This document shows positions 1 through 9,812 of a stretch of DNA of 64,000 nt, one piece after another. A program made the translations under genes and the position numbers. This DNA comes from JAAZHD01 sp012510895. GTDB lineage: Bacteria > Bacillota > Clostridia > Caldicoprobacterales > DTU083. The notes under the pieces were generated by a model. It worked only from the letters and a program-made list of their open reading frames with translations, had not been told where the DNA came from and searched no databases. Each line of letters begins with the position of its first letter. The first letter of the stretch is position 1. The stretch covers positions 62,001-126,000 of the forward strand of contig JBMNJC010000010.1 of assembly GCA_050951465.1 (NCBI GenBank), written 5' to 3'.

Positions 1-3000
1 ATTGTGCTGAATAAAGAGAAAATTGCCGACTTAAACAGTCAGGTACAGGCAGAAATAGAAAAACAGCTGGATGAAAAGCGGGAAGCGCTGGACAAGGCAC
101 AGGAGGAGATTGCCAAAGGCCGTCAGGCTCTGGAAGAGGAAGCTCCGGATAAAAAAGCACAAGTAGCAAAGGCCAGCGGAGAACTGGATAATGCCATTGC
201 CAATTTAAACGCTCTGCTGGCTGAAGAAGCCAAACTGGAGGCCCAGAAACTGGCCTTTGAAAAAGAAAAAGCAGCCCTTGAACAGCTGGGCGATGTAAAT
301 GAATATCTGGATGAGATTTTTTCAGGAAACTGGGAAGACCTGCCTTCTGATATATACAATGCTATATTGGAGGCAATAAGGGACAGACTCTCCTTCGATT
401 TTCCTGACCTGCCCCGGAGAGAAATGAATGAGCTGTACCAGCTTATCGTAGGGCTTTTCCCTGAGGATATAGAAAGCCTTTCTCCTGAGCTGTTTAAATC
501 CATCATTGAGCAGATCAGGGACAGACTGCCTGCAGGACTTACAGAGCTTACCCAAAAACAGACGGCAGAACTCTACGAAGTTCTAAAAGAATTTTTCCCC
601 ATGGATTTGAGGATCTTACCCTCAGATATCTATGAGATAGTTATACAGAAAATAAAAGACAGGCTGCCTGAGGAATTACTGGATCTTTCCCGGGAGGAAC
701 TTTCAGAGTTGTTAAGCGGCGCGGCCAAGCTTCAGGCCAGAAAGATAGCCGTAGATATGGAGCTTCAGAATATAAATATCCGGCAGCTGACGCTGGCCGC
801 TATGAAGCCCCAGCTGGAGGCCGGCCTTATAAAGGCAAGGTCAGCCCTTGAACAGCTGGAATCAGGCAAAATAACCATGGCAATAGAGCTGGCCAAGGCG
901 CAGGTGCAGCTGGAACAAGGCCAGAAAGAGCTTGAAAAAGGGCTGGAGGAGTTTGAAATGGCCAGAGAACAGGCCCTTGAAGCGGGAGACTTGAATAAGA
1001 TACTGACAGAAGATCTTATTTCCACCATTTTAACGGCTCAAAATTTTGATATGCCCGCCGGCTATATTATGGAAGAAGACGGCCAGCATCTGGTTAAAGT
1101 CGGAGATGCTTTCGGATCCGAAGAAGAAATAGAAGATATGATTATTGTCAGCATGGACCCGATTGGAGACGTGAGACTGAAGGATATCGCCGATATCAGG
1201 CTTGCAGATAATGCATCGGAAATGTATACAAAGGTAAACGGCAATGCGGGCATACTGCTTACCTTCCAGAAACAAAGCACAGCATCCACAGCGGCTGTTA
1301 CAGATTCAATTAAAAAGCAGATAGAAGAGCTGGAAAGGCAGCATGAAGGTTTAAGGATAAGCCCCATGCTGGACCAGGGCGACTACATTTACATGGTGAC
1401 AGACAGCGTTGTTGAAAATCTGCTGTACGGAGGGCTTCTGGCAATTGCCGTTCTGATTCTGTTTCTGCGGGACATAAGGCCTACAATAGTTATTGCCCTG
1501 AGTATACCCATAAGTCTTATGTTTGCCGTAACCCTTATGTATTTCAGCAATGTAACCCTGAATGTAATTTCCCTGGCAGGCCTTGCCTTGGGCGTCGGCA
1601 TGCTGGTGGACAACAGCATTGTTGTTATTGAAAACATATACCGGCTCAGGAATCTTGGCACGCCTCCCAAAAAGGCTGCAGTTGAAGGTGCAAAGCAGGT
1701 ATCAGGCGCTATTGCTTCTTCCACTCTTACCACGGTTTGCGTCTTTTTGCCCATTGTCTTTACAGAAGGTTTATCAAGGCAGCTTTTTACAGACATGGGG
1801 CTGACCATTGCATACAGCCTTATTGCAAGTGTGCTGGTGGCACTCACCCTGGTGCCTGTTATGGGAGCCGGCCTATTAATTAGGGAAAAGAAAAGAGAAA
1901 GAAAAATTTTTAACAAAATTCTTTCTGCCTATGAGAAAATATTAAGGTTTGCTTTACGCAGAAAGGTTCTTGTTTTGATTCCCGTAATCCTTCTGTTTGT
2001 TTTGAGCATTTACGGTGCCACTATTATGGGAACAGCCTTCATGCCCGATGTTGACTCTCCTCAGATGACCGCAGCCCTTACGGCTCCGGAAGGCATCAGC
2101 AGGGAAGAAATGTATGAGCTCAGCGACGAAATTATGAACCGGATTCTGGAAATTGAAGCAGTGGAAACTGTTGGCGCCATGAGCGGCAGTGAAGGAATAG
2201 GAATGCTTATGTCCGGAGCCGGGGGTTCAGGCAATCAGACCTCATTTTTTATACTTCTTAAAGATGAAAGAAGCCTGAGCAACAGGGATGTAGAACGGCT
2301 TATATATGAGAAAACAGAGGACTTGAATGCAGATATAAATGTTACTGCCAATAATATGGATATTACAATGTTAAGCGGCAGCGGAATACAAATAAATGTT
2401 AAGGGTCAGGATCTGGATACCTTAATGGAACTGGCCGATGAGGTGGCCCGAATTGTAGCTGAAGTTGAGGGAACCGCTCATGTTGATAACGGGATTGAAG
2501 GTGCGGAAAGGGAAACAAGAATACTGATAGATAAGGACAAGGCAATGCGTGAAGGCCTGACCGTAGCTCAGGTATACGCTGAAATCAGTTCAGCCCTCCA
2601 ATCAGAGAAGCAGTCAACAGTACTGACCATGGATAATGACAGCTACCCTGTGCTGCTGGTAAAGGAAGATCAGAATGGAATCACACGGGAAAACATCGGT
2701 GAATTTACCTTTACTGCCAAACAAAAGGACGGCACCGAGAAGGAGGTTGTTCTTAAAAATATTGCCAGGATTGAGGAGGCAGACAGCCTGCGTTCGATTC
2801 GAAGGGAAAACCAATCCAGGTACATTACCATAACTGCGGAAATAGCTCATGGCTATAACATAGGGTTGGTAAGCCGCGACGTAGAAGCAGCACTATCAGG
2901 TTATGAGCCTCCTTCCGGATACGATATAAGTTTTGAGGGCGAAAATGAGATGATTAAGGATACTATGAGAGACCTGGTTATGATGATCGGTCTGGCAATT

Positions 3001-3510
3001 ATATTCATATACCTGATTATGGTTGCCCAGTTCCAGAATCTGTTATCACCCTTTATCGTGCTATTTACCCTGCCCCTGGCATTTACCGGAGGACTCCTGC
3101 TTCTGTGGGCGGCTGATATGGAATTGTCTATTGTTTCACTCCTTGGTTTCCTTGTATTAGCCGGCGTGGTTGTAAATAACGGTATTGTTTTTGTTGACTA
3201 CGTGAACCAGCTGAGAGAAAGCGGCAAGGAAAATGAGGAAGCCTTGATAGAGGCAGGTGTAACCAGGTTGAGACCAATACTGATGACAGCACTCACAACT
3301 ATACTGGCTATGACAACCATGGCCTTAGGTTACGGCAGCGGAGCTGAGATGATGCAGCCCATGGCGGTGGTTTCCATAGGCGGCCTTACCTATGCAACGC
3401 TGTTAACACTGATAGTTGTGCCTATTATGTATGATGTGTTTGTAAGAAGCAAAAACAAAAAGGTGGAAATCCGGAGGGAAGAAAGTGAAACAGGTCAGGG
3501 AGTATTCTGA
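1..3510 (+). CDS. RND-family efflux permease, 5' end outside the window
   Basis: Inner-membrane RND transporter that would export drugs or other small molecules using the proton gradient. The frame is open from base 1 and about 1168 residues are visible. The first transmembrane helix and start of the porter domain are missing, so the gene begins upstream. The visible part opens with a long charged coiled-coil insertion (residues about 1-105 and 240-330) that brackets three 46-residue repeats. Helices and the conserved TM4 motif GMLVDNSIVVIEN follow near residue 532, with the second-half counterpart VVVNNGIVFVDYV near 1053. The classical Asp-Asp pair of TM4 is Asp-Asn here. It overlaps the following tetR gene by 26 bases, so the two are probably one operon. 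Substrate unknown; family call is firm. Confidence 0.93.
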   Translation: MVLNKEKIADLNSQVQAEIEKQLDEKREALDKAQEEIAKGRQALEEEAPDKKAQVAKASGELDNAIANLNALLAEEAKLEAQKLAFEKEKAALEQLGDVNEYLDEIFSGNWEDLPSDIYNAILEAIRDRLSFDFPDLPRREMNELYQLIVGLFPEDIESLSPELFKSIIEQIRDRLPAGLTELTQKQTAELYEVLKEFFPMDLRILPSDIYEIVIQKIKDRLPEELLDLSREELSELLSGAAKLQARKIAVDMELQNINIRQLTLAAMKPQLEAGLIKARSALEQLESGKITMAIELAKAQVQLEQGQKELEKGLEEFEMAREQALEAGDLNKILTEDLISTILTAQNFDMPAGYIMEEDGQHLVKVGDAFGSEEEIEDMIIVSMDPIGDVRLKDIADIRLADNASEMYTKVNGNAGILLTFQKQSTASTAAVTDSIKKQIEELERQHEGLRISPMLDQGDYIYMVTDSVVENLLYGGLLAIAVLILFLRDIRPTIVIALSIPISLMFAVTLMYFSNVTLNVISLAGLALGVGMLVDNSIVVIENIYRLRNLGTPPKKAAVEGAKQVSGAIASSTLTTVCVFLPIVFTEGLSRQLFTDMGLTIAYSLIASVLVALTLVPVMGAGLLIREKKRERKIFNKILSAYEKILRFALRRKVLVLIPVILLFVLSIYGATIMGTAFMPDVDSPQMTAALTAPEGISREEMYELSDEIMNRILEIEAVETVGAMSGSEGIGMLMSGAGGSGNQTSFFILLKDERSLSNRDVERLIYEKTEDLNADINVTANNMDITMLSGSGIQINVKGQDLDTLMELADEVARIVAEVEGTAHVDNGIEGAERETRILIDKDKAMREGLTVAQVYAEISSALQSEKQSTVLTMDNDSYPVLLVKEDQNGITRENIGEFTFTAKQKDGTEKEVVLKNIARIEEADSLRSIRRENQSRYITITAEIAHGYNIGLVSRDVEAALSGYEPPSGYDISFEGENEMIKDTMRDLVMMIGLAIIFIYLIMVAQFQNLLSPFIVLFTLPLAFTGGLLLLWAADMELSIVSLLGFLVLAGVVVNNGIVFVDYVNQLRESGKENEEALIEAGVTRLRPILMTALTTILAMTTMALGYGSGAEMMQPMAVVSIGGLTYATLLTLIVVPIMYDVFVRSKNKKVEIRREESETGQGVF

Positions 3511-4168
3511 AAAGGAAAAATCCATATTTAAGGGAATTATGGACCTCTTGAACCAAGGCTGCGGCATACATGAGCTTAAGGTATCTGACATTGCGCTTGC
3601 AGCCGGCATAGGAAAGGGTACCGTGTATGAATATTTTTCAACCAAGGAGGAAATTATCCGGGAGGCTGTCAGCTACTATGTATACAAGGAATTTGATACA
3701 TTCACTGCCTTAATCGACAAGCAGCAAAACTTTACGGATACCATATATGATATACTGAACCATACGATTGAAATGCTGAAGACCCGGTTTACCAGCCTCC
3801 TTTTCATGGTAGTCAGTCTGGAGGAATCGGATGTAAAGCAGCTGATTCAGGAGGATCGGACCCTTTTGCCCACGGTCAGGTCCGGCATGAATGAGTTTAT
3901 TGAAAAGCTGTGTGATAAAGGCAGAAAGGAAAAACTGATAGGTGAAGATGTCAGTTTTGAAGAATGCAAACTGGTCCTGAACGGAATCTTAACTTCCTTT
4001 ACCAACGAAGTGCTTTTTATGCGCAATAAATCCCTGCCTGGTACTGCTGAGGATTCAGACAGCCAGCCTTCCCGGGTTGATATTCTGGCAGAACCTTTTA
4101 TTGATGAGGAAGGCCTGTCAGAACTTAAGGACAGGGTTGTTAAGTTAATTCTTAAAGCTTTAAAATAA
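3485..4168 (+). CDS. TetR/AcrR-family transcriptional regulator
   Basis: DNA-binding repressor, 227 residues. The N-terminal helix-turn-helix (residues about 15-60) reads VSDIALAAGIGKGTVYEYF, the standard TetR recognition region, and a helical ligand-binding domain of unknown ligand follows. The start is GTG at 3485, preceded by GGAGGG at about 3473. It lies inside the end of the RND gene (26-base overlap), which implies translational coupling and suggests that it controls the pump. A strong terminator follows directly. Which ligand it senses cannot be read from the sequence. Confidence 0.9.
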   Translation: MKQVREYSEKEKSIFKGIMDLLNQGCGIHELKVSDIALAAGIGKGTVYEYFSTKEEIIREAVSYYVYKEFDTFTALIDKQQNFTDTIYDILNHTIEMLKTRFTSLLFMVVSLEESDVKQLIQEDRTLLPTVRSGMNEFIEKLCDKGRKEKLIGEDVSFEECKLVLNGILTSFTNEVLFMRNKSLPGTAEDSDSQPSRVDILAEPFIDEEGLSELKDRVVKLILKALK

Positions 4169-4184
4169 ACCTCCTATATTAATG

Positions 4185-4240
4185 AAAGATTCTTCGCCCA
4201 TCCTGCCCAAGAGGCGTTTCGGCGAAGAATCTTTTTTCTT
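4185..4240 (+). terminator. Rho-independent terminator after the RND-tetR operon
   Basis: Arms AAAGATTCTTCGCC and GGCGAAGAATCTTT pair perfectly over 14 bases and are followed by a T-rich run. Confidence 0.92.
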
Positions 4241-4262
4241 AAAAAGACGGAAGTCATGTTGA

Positions 4263-4291
4263 TTGACAAGACCCCTCCCTCTTGCTATACT
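4263..4291 (+). promoter_or_regulatory. Sigma-A promoter of ilvD
   Basis: TTGACA at 4263-4268, a 17-base spacer, then TATACT at 4286-4291: a near-consensus housekeeping promoter. The expected transcript start leaves a 5' UTR of roughly 90 bases before ilvD. No T-box or other known riboswitch pattern is visible in that UTR. Confidence 0.8.
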
Positions 4292-4389
4292 GGAAACATT
4301 AAAAACAAAACAGCTTGTACTGATATATAACAAAACGCATAAGGCTTGCAATTAACGTTTATAAGAAAATTGTTTAAGGAGGGCAGCCA

Positions 4390-6048
4390 ATGTTAAGCAA
4401 TAGAATGAAAAATGGTTTGGAAAGGGCGCCTCATCGTTCCCTGCTTAGGGGAATGGGTTATACGGATGAGGAACTTGAGAGGCCCATAATCGGAGTGGTG
4501 AATTCAAAGAATGAATCCATACCCGGCCATATACATCTTGATAATATAGCAGAAGCCGTAAAGGCCAGCATACGCATGGCAGGAGGGTTGCCCATAGAGA
4601 TCCCCTGTATCGGGGTTTGTGACGGCACGGCCATGAATCATGTGGGAATGAACTATTCTCTACCTTCTCGCGAACTGGTTGCCGACGGAATTGAATCCAT
4701 GGCAGAGGCCAATGCCTTTGATGCCATGGTGCTCATACCCAACTGCGATAAAATTGTGCCCGGCATGCTTATGGCTGCCGCCAGAGTCAATATACCCACT
4801 GTTGTGGTAAGCGGAGGCCCTATGCTGGCAGGGCGCTGGAAGGGAAAAACCCTGGACCTGAACATGATGTTTGAGGCAGTAGGCTCTGTCCGGGCAGGAA
4901 AAATGACTTTGGAAGAAATAACTGAAATGGAACGCCATGCCTGTCCTACCTGCGGCTCATGTTCCGGCATGTTTACAGCCAACTCCATGAACTGCCTGAC
5001 CGAGGTTCTGGGCATGGGGCTGCCGGGGAACGGAACCATTCCGGCTGTATATGGAGACCGGATCCGCCTGGCCAAAGAAGCCGGAATCAAGGTAATGGAA
5101 GTTTTAAAGAAGAACCTGCGTCCCAGGGATATACTGAACCTGGATGCCTTCGTGAACGCTCTGACTGTGGATATGGCCCTGGGATGTTCCACCAATTCTG
5201 TCCTTCACCTGCCTGCAATAGCTTATGAAGCCGGGGTAACCATAGATCTGGACATTGTAAATGAAATCAGCTCAAGAACGCCCAATCTGTGCAAGTTAAG
5301 CCCTGCAGGCCCCTATCATATGCAGGATCTTTACGAAGCCGGCGGCGTCCAGGCCGTAATGAAGGAACTGGCAGCAAAGGGTTTGCTGCACCTTGACAGG
5401 CCTACCGTCAGCGGGCAGACCATCGGCGAGATTGTGGAAGAAGCAAGGGTATTAAACAGGGAGGTTATCCGCCACGTGGACAACCCCTACAGCGAAACAG
5501 GGGGCATTGCGGTGCTCAGGGGCAACCTGGCGCCTGACGGAGCTGTGGTAAAACGTTCGGCCGTAGCCCAGGAAATGCTTGTGCATCAGGGACCGGCAAG
5601 GGTGTTCGAGTCTGAGGAAGAAGCTTATGAAGCTATCCTGGGCGGTAAGATCAATAAGGGAGATGTAATAGTTATCAGATACGAAGGCCCCAAGGGCGGG
5701 CCGGGAATGAAGGAAATGCTGTCGCCCACCGCTGCCATTGCAGGTATGGGCCTTGATAAAGATGTGGCCCTTCTTACCGACGGCAGGTTCTCAGGAGCCA
5801 CCCGGGGAGCATCTATCGGGCATATTTCACCGGAAGCCATGGCAGGCGGTCCAATTGCCCTGGTGGAAGAAGGGGATATCATATCCATAAATATACCGGA
5901 AGGCAAACTGGATGTCCTGCTTAAGGACGAGGTACTGGAGGAAAGATTTAAAAACTGGCAGGCTCCCGAGCCGAAAATTAAGCACGGGTACCTGGGCCGT
6001 TATGCCAGAATGGTCACTTCTGCCAATACAGGCGCCATATTAAAATAA
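4390..6048 (+). CDS. ilvD: Dihydroxy-acid dehydratase
   Basis: Cytoplasmic iron-sulfur enzyme that dehydrates 2,3-dihydroxy-isovalerate and -methylvalerate to the 2-keto acids, the third step of valine/isoleucine synthesis. It has 552 residues, the normal family length. Cluster and metal ligands are visible as CIGVCDGTAMNH (residues about 73-84), NCDK (118-121) and CPTCGSCSGMF near 190, and the C-terminal GRFSGATRG block is present. The start ATG 4390 follows AAGGAGG at a good distance. It is monocistronic between its own promoter and terminator. The acetolactate synthase gene of the same pathway lies 22 kb away. Confidence 0.97.
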   Translation: MLSNRMKNGLERAPHRSLLRGMGYTDEELERPIIGVVNSKNESIPGHIHLDNIAEAVKASIRMAGGLPIEIPCIGVCDGTAMNHVGMNYSLPSRELVADGIESMAEANAFDAMVLIPNCDKIVPGMLMAAARVNIPTVVVSGGPMLAGRWKGKTLDLNMMFEAVGSVRAGKMTLEEITEMERHACPTCGSCSGMFTANSMNCLTEVLGMGLPGNGTIPAVYGDRIRLAKEAGIKVMEVLKKNLRPRDILNLDAFVNALTVDMALGCSTNSVLHLPAIAYEAGVTIDLDIVNEISSRTPNLCKLSPAGPYHMQDLYEAGGVQAVMKELAAKGLLHLDRPTVSGQTIGEIVEEARVLNREVIRHVDNPYSETGGIAVLRGNLAPDGAVVKRSAVAQEMLVHQGPARVFESEEEAYEAILGGKINKGDVIVIRYEGPKGGPGMKEMLSPTAAIAGMGLDKDVALLTDGRFSGATRGASIGHISPEAMAGGPIALVEEGDIISINIPEGKLDVLLKDEVLEERFKNWQAPEPKIKHGYLGRYARMVTSANTGAILK

Positions 6049-6057
6049 GGAAAAATT

Positions 6058-6099
6058 AAAAGCACCTGCTGCATATTCTCATATGCATAGGTGCTTTTC
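6058..6099. terminator. Bidirectional terminator between ilvD and nagB
   Basis: AAAAGCACCT and AGGTGCTTTT arms enclose a loop with a further TGCATAT/ATATGCA-type inner pairing. The A-run on one side and T-run on the other suit both converging genes. Confidence 0.85.
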
Positions 6100-6124
6100 T
6101 TATGTAAATCCTTACTTTAAATCC

Positions 6125-6847
6125 TTACAGCCTGGATGCTGCCTCATGGTCCAGAAATACGGATACATCAGGATGCAGCTGCAGCACAGAGGCAGGAACT
6201 TCAGGGGTTACAGGGCCTTTAAGAGCTTCCTTTATAATCTCTGCCTTGTCTGCCCCATAGGCAAAGAGCAGAATCCTGCGTGCCTGCATGATGGTTTTTA
6301 TACCCATGGACAGAGCCTGACGGGGCACCTGATCCGGGCTGTCGAAGAATCTGGAGTTGGCATTAATGGTGCTTTCGGTTAAATCTACCACCTGGGTAAC
6401 CGAACCGAAGGGAGTGCCCGGCTCATTAAAGCCTATATGTCCGTTATGGCCGATTCCCAGTACCTGAAGGTCGATTCCGCCGCTGCCCTCAATCAGCTTT
6501 TCATAATTTTTACATTCTTCTTCAGGATCTGCAGCTTCTCCGTTGGGAAGGTGGACGGAATCCTGAGGGATGTCAATGTGCTTGAAGAGGTTTTCCTGCA
6601 TGAAATTGTAATAGCTGCAGGGGTGATCCCGGGAAATCCCCAGATATTCATCCAGATTAAAGGTTTTCACCTTTGCAAAGCTGACTTCCCCGGCCTTGTA
6701 TTTTTTTATCAGATTGCCGTACATATCTATGGGAGTGGAACCGGTTGCCAGGCCCAGAACCGTGTTTGGTTTATTCTTTATCTGATTGACGATTTCCTGT
6801 GCACCTTTTAAATCGCATTCTTCCTTGCTTCCGATAAATATATTCAT
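6125..6847 (-). CDS. nagB: Glucosamine-6-phosphate deaminase
   Basis: Cytoplasmic enzyme converting glucosamine-6-phosphate to fructose-6-phosphate and ammonia, the last committed step of GlcNAc and sialic acid catabolism. It has 240 residues, full length for the short Gram-positive form. Seen motifs: phosphate-binding LGLATGSTP near residue 33, DEYLGIS near 67, and the active-site block GIGHNGHIGFNEPG near 131. The start ATG at 6847 has AAGGAGG just upstream on the minus strand. It stands alone here, while the deacetylase nagA that would feed it is at 40.4 kb. Firm call. Confidence 0.97.
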   Translation of the reverse strand: MNIFIGSKEECDLKGAQEIVNQIKNKPNTVLGLATGSTPIDMYGNLIKKYKAGEVSFAKVKTFNLDEYLGISRDHPCSYYNFMQENLFKHIDIPQDSVHLPNGEAADPEEECKNYEKLIEGSGGIDLQVLGIGHNGHIGFNEPGTPFGSVTQVVDLTESTINANSRFFDSPDQVPRQALSMGIKTIMQARRILLFAYGADKAEIIKEALKGPVTPEVPASVLQLHPDVSVFLDHEAASRL

Positions 6848-7013
6848 TAAATTTCCTCCTTATGTTTGTTATCGTGTATAATATTGTTATATCATAAAAG
6901 AAATTTCAATGAAAGGGTTTAATGGAAGAGAAGGCCACTTGAACAAGTCTACATCAGGAAAACAACCGAGAAACAAATAAAATTCCGGAAATAATGAAAG
7001 GAAGTGCATCTCA

Positions 7014-8267
7014 ATGGGTAATCAAAGAAAGATTAAGGTAGGAGTTTTTGGTGCATACAGGGGGATGACCATGATCAACGTCATGGCCAGGCATCCCGAT
7101 GCGGAACTGGTTGCAATCTGCGATAAGTATGAGCCCTTGTTGGAAAGATGCAAAAAGGTGGCGGAAGAAACCGGGTCCAAAATAACATACTATACGAATT
7201 TTGACGACTTTTTCAATCATGACATGGATGCCGTGGTTTTGGCCAATTATGCAAATGAGCATGCTCCTTTTGCAATAAGGCTTCTTTATTCAGGCCGACA
7301 TGTGGTAAGCGAAGTCCTGCCTGTAGAAACCCTGGCCCAGGCTGTTCAATTGGTGGAGGCGGTGGAAAAAAGCGGCAAGGTTTATTCATATGCCGAGAAC
7401 TACTGCTACTTCCTGGCTACCCAGGAAATGAAGAAGCTCTACAGGCGGGGGGATATCGGGGAGTTTATGCACGGCGAGGGAGAATATGTGCACAACTGCG
7501 AACCCATTTGGCCCCGGATTACATATGGAGACAAGAACCACTGGAGAAACCGGATGTATTCGACTTACTACTGCACCCACAGCTTAGGTCCCATTCTCAC
7601 CATCACCGGGGAAAGACCTGTTAAGGTTGTAGGCTTTGAAACTCCCAATGCCGAATATATGGCAAAGCTGGGCTACGGCGGCGGCACCTCGGGCATGATT
7701 GTGGCTCAGATGAGCAACGGCGCAACGGTAAAGAGCCTTCACGGCAATTTGAAGAGAGAGCCTTCTTCGGTATGGTACTGCATTTACGGCGATAAGGGCA
7801 TGATGGAATCGGACAGATGGCATGAAGGTGTGCACAGAATCCATCTCTTCAGAGACGAGGAAAAAATTACGGACTATGAAGTCAGCTATCGTCCCAAACC
7901 CAGAGTAACCTCCAAACTGGCTGCCATGACTTCCGGCCACGGGGGAAGTGATTTCTACACAATGCATTATTTCCTGGAAAAAGTTTTGGGCAGAGAAGAC
8001 GGGGAAAACTGCATAGATGTATATCAGGCGCTTGATATGGGGCTGCCGGGCATTCTGGCCTATCGCTCTATATGCAACGGCAATGTGCCAATTACAGTTC
8101 CTGATTTCAGGAATCCTGAAGAAAGAGAACAGTTCAGGAACGACAGCTGGTGCACAAACCCCGAAATAGCAGGGGATGATCTGGCACCCCTCTGTTCATT
8201 CGGCAGTCCGGACATACCGGATGAGGTATACGAAAAAGTTAAGAAAATGTGGGAAGAGAACTTTTAA
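7014..8267 (+). CDS. Gfo/Idh/MocA-family oxidoreductase
   Basis: NAD(P)-dependent sugar oxidoreductase family, 417 residues. The N-terminal Rossmann domain starts KVGVFGAYRGM, a variant of the usual GxGxxG, and continues to about residue 125. The EKP-type motif is replaced by EVLPVE near residue 103. The rest is the alpha/beta C-terminal substrate domain. ATG 7014 is preceded by AAAGGAAG. It sits 19 bases before a sugar-isomerase-fold gene, so the pair is probably co-transcribed. Some members of this superfamily are NAD-dependent glycosidases (GH109) rather than dehydrogenases, and the sequence alone does not decide between them. Confidence 0.85.
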   Translation: MGNQRKIKVGVFGAYRGMTMINVMARHPDAELVAICDKYEPLLERCKKVAEETGSKITYYTNFDDFFNHDMDAVVLANYANEHAPFAIRLLYSGRHVVSEVLPVETLAQAVQLVEAVEKSGKVYSYAENYCYFLATQEMKKLYRRGDIGEFMHGEGEYVHNCEPIWPRITYGDKNHWRNRMYSTYYCTHSLGPILTITGERPVKVVGFETPNAEYMAKLGYGGGTSGMIVAQMSNGATVKSLHGNLKREPSSVWYCIYGDKGMMESDRWHEGVHRIHLFRDEEKITDYEVSYRPKPRVTSKLAAMTSGHGGSDFYTMHYFLEKVLGREDGENCIDVYQALDMGLPGILAYRSICNGNVPITVPDFRNPEEREQFRNDSWCTNPEIAGDDLAPLCSFGSPDIPDEVYEKVKKMWEENF

Positions 8268-8286
8268 GCTGAAAGGTGGAAAGAAA

Positions 8287-9675
8287 ATGGACTCCCCTAA
8301 AATCGGTCTTCTGCTCCTTTATTTGGAATTGTATGATAAATCAATGCCTCAGATAAGAGGTGAAGTCGAGAAGTTTGCCGATACAATCAGAAATGAGTTT
8401 ATTAAAAGGAATGTGTCGGTGGTCTTATCCCCGGTCTGCAGGATAAAGCCGGAGTTTGACGAAGCCGTTAAAAACTTTGAAGCAGAAGGCGTTGATATAA
8501 TAGTTACCCTGCACCTGGCCTATTCCCCCTCACTGGAATCCTATGAGGCCTTGGTATCAACCGATCTGCCGGTGGTTGTGCTTAATACCACTCCCAGTTA
8601 TGCCTTTGACAACACTACCCCTGAAGCTGAGATAATGTTCAACCACGGCATCCACGGATTGCAGGATCTCTGCAATTTATTAAAGCGGAACCATAAGGAA
8701 TACCATATTGAAACAGGTCATTGGCTGAAGTCTGATGTCATAGACCGGGTTGCCTCATGGGCCAGGGCTGCAAAAATGGCTTCAAAAATAAAAACATCCA
8801 GAATAGGCATACTGGGCATGCCTTTTAAGGGGATGGGCGACTTTGCCGTGCCTTTTGATGAATTAAAGAAAAACATAGGAATAAATACCATTGAATTTGA
8901 TTTAGATGATGGCAGGGCTTTGGCGGAAAGCATTTCCGAGAAAGAAATACTGGAGGAGATGGAAGCTGACAGGAAGCGGTTCATTACTGCCGGCATTAAC
9001 GAAGGAACCCACTACAAGTCTGTCAGGGCAGGCCTTGCCCTGCGCAAATGGATAGACCAAAGTGATCTGGACGGGTTTACGGTTAATTTTTTAAGCATAA
9101 GGAAGGATTCTCCCATAAATGTCATGCCCTTCCTGGAGATAGAGAAGCAGATGGCAAGAGGAATCGGCTATGCCGGCGAGGGAGATGTGCTGACTGCTGC
9201 CTTGTCCGCTGCCCTGGCATCCGGGTTTGAAGAAACATCATTTACGGAAATGTTCTGCCCGGACTGGAAAAGCAATACCATATTCCTAAGCCATATGGGA
9301 GAGATGAATATTTCCCTGACCTCATCAAAGCCTGAGCTTATAGAAAAGGACTTTCCCTATACCGATGCAGACAACCCGGCCGTAGCAAGCGGCTTATTCA
9401 AACCTGGCAGGGCGGCTATAGTAAACCTGGCTCCTGCCCCGGATGGAGGCTATGCCCTGATCATTGCAAAAGGAGAAATGATAGATATAAGCGGTGAGGA
9501 TATGCTGAAAAACAGCATACACGGCTGGTTCAGACCTGATTCCGGCATAGAGGATTTCCTGACGGAGTTTTCAATGGCCGGGGGAACACATCATTCAGTT
9601 TTGTGTTATACAACTGAAGCGGATATTATAAAGAAGTTTGGTAAACTTATGGGCTGGGATACTGTGCTTATTTAA
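8287..9675 (+). CDS. Sugar isomerase-fold protein (L-fucose/L-arabinose isomerase family)
   Basis: Protein of 462 residues with the layout of the fucose/arabinose isomerase superfamily: an N-terminal sugar-binding Rossmann-like region (EGVDIIVTLHLAYSPS near residue 64), a central region (ILGMPFKGMGDF near 177), and a C-terminal metal-site region with AGEGDVLTA near 298 and GGTHHS near 438. The frame extends upstream into the oxidoreductase gene, but ATG 8287 after AAAGGTGG is the natural start. It probably works on the same unknown sugar as the upstream Gfo/Idh protein. Its exact substrate is not recognisable, and it may not be a true isomerase. Confidence 0.75.
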   Translation: MDSPKIGLLLLYLELYDKSMPQIRGEVEKFADTIRNEFIKRNVSVVLSPVCRIKPEFDEAVKNFEAEGVDIIVTLHLAYSPSLESYEALVSTDLPVVVLNTTPSYAFDNTTPEAEIMFNHGIHGLQDLCNLLKRNHKEYHIETGHWLKSDVIDRVASWARAAKMASKIKTSRIGILGMPFKGMGDFAVPFDELKKNIGINTIEFDLDDGRALAESISEKEILEEMEADRKRFITAGINEGTHYKSVRAGLALRKWIDQSDLDGFTVNFLSIRKDSPINVMPFLEIEKQMARGIGYAGEGDVLTAALSAALASGFEETSFTEMFCPDWKSNTIFLSHMGEMNISLTSSKPELIEKDFPYTDADNPAVASGLFKPGRAAIVNLAPAPDGGYALIIAKGEMIDISGEDMLKNSIHGWFRPDSGIEDFLTEFSMAGGTHHSVLCYTTEADIIKKFGKLMGWDTVLI

Positions 9676-9732
9676 TGCACATTAATTAATTCACCCTTGA
9701 TTTAAACAGAATATTTGAGTGAAATAACATTT

Positions 9733-9767
9733 AAAAGCCGTGAACAAAACAGATTCATGGCTTTTTA
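9733..9767 (+). terminator. Terminator after the isomerase-fold gene
   Basis: AAAAGCCGTGAA pairs with TTCATGGCTTTT (one G-T pair) across a 12-base loop and runs into a T-rich tail. Confidence 0.85.
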
Positions 9768-9812
9768 TTTGTATTGGCGTAATAAGGCCTCAATGTTTAG
9801 GATAAACATAAT

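Noticed and set aside
4292..4389. T-box or riboswitch ahead of ilvD
   Set aside because: The leader is too short and lacks the T-box sequence and terminator/antiterminator pair.
4653..5195. Long open frames opposite ilvD and similar ones opposite lacZ, nagB and gdpP
   Set aside because: They lie fully inside well-conserved genes, lack ribosome sites and have no family likeness.
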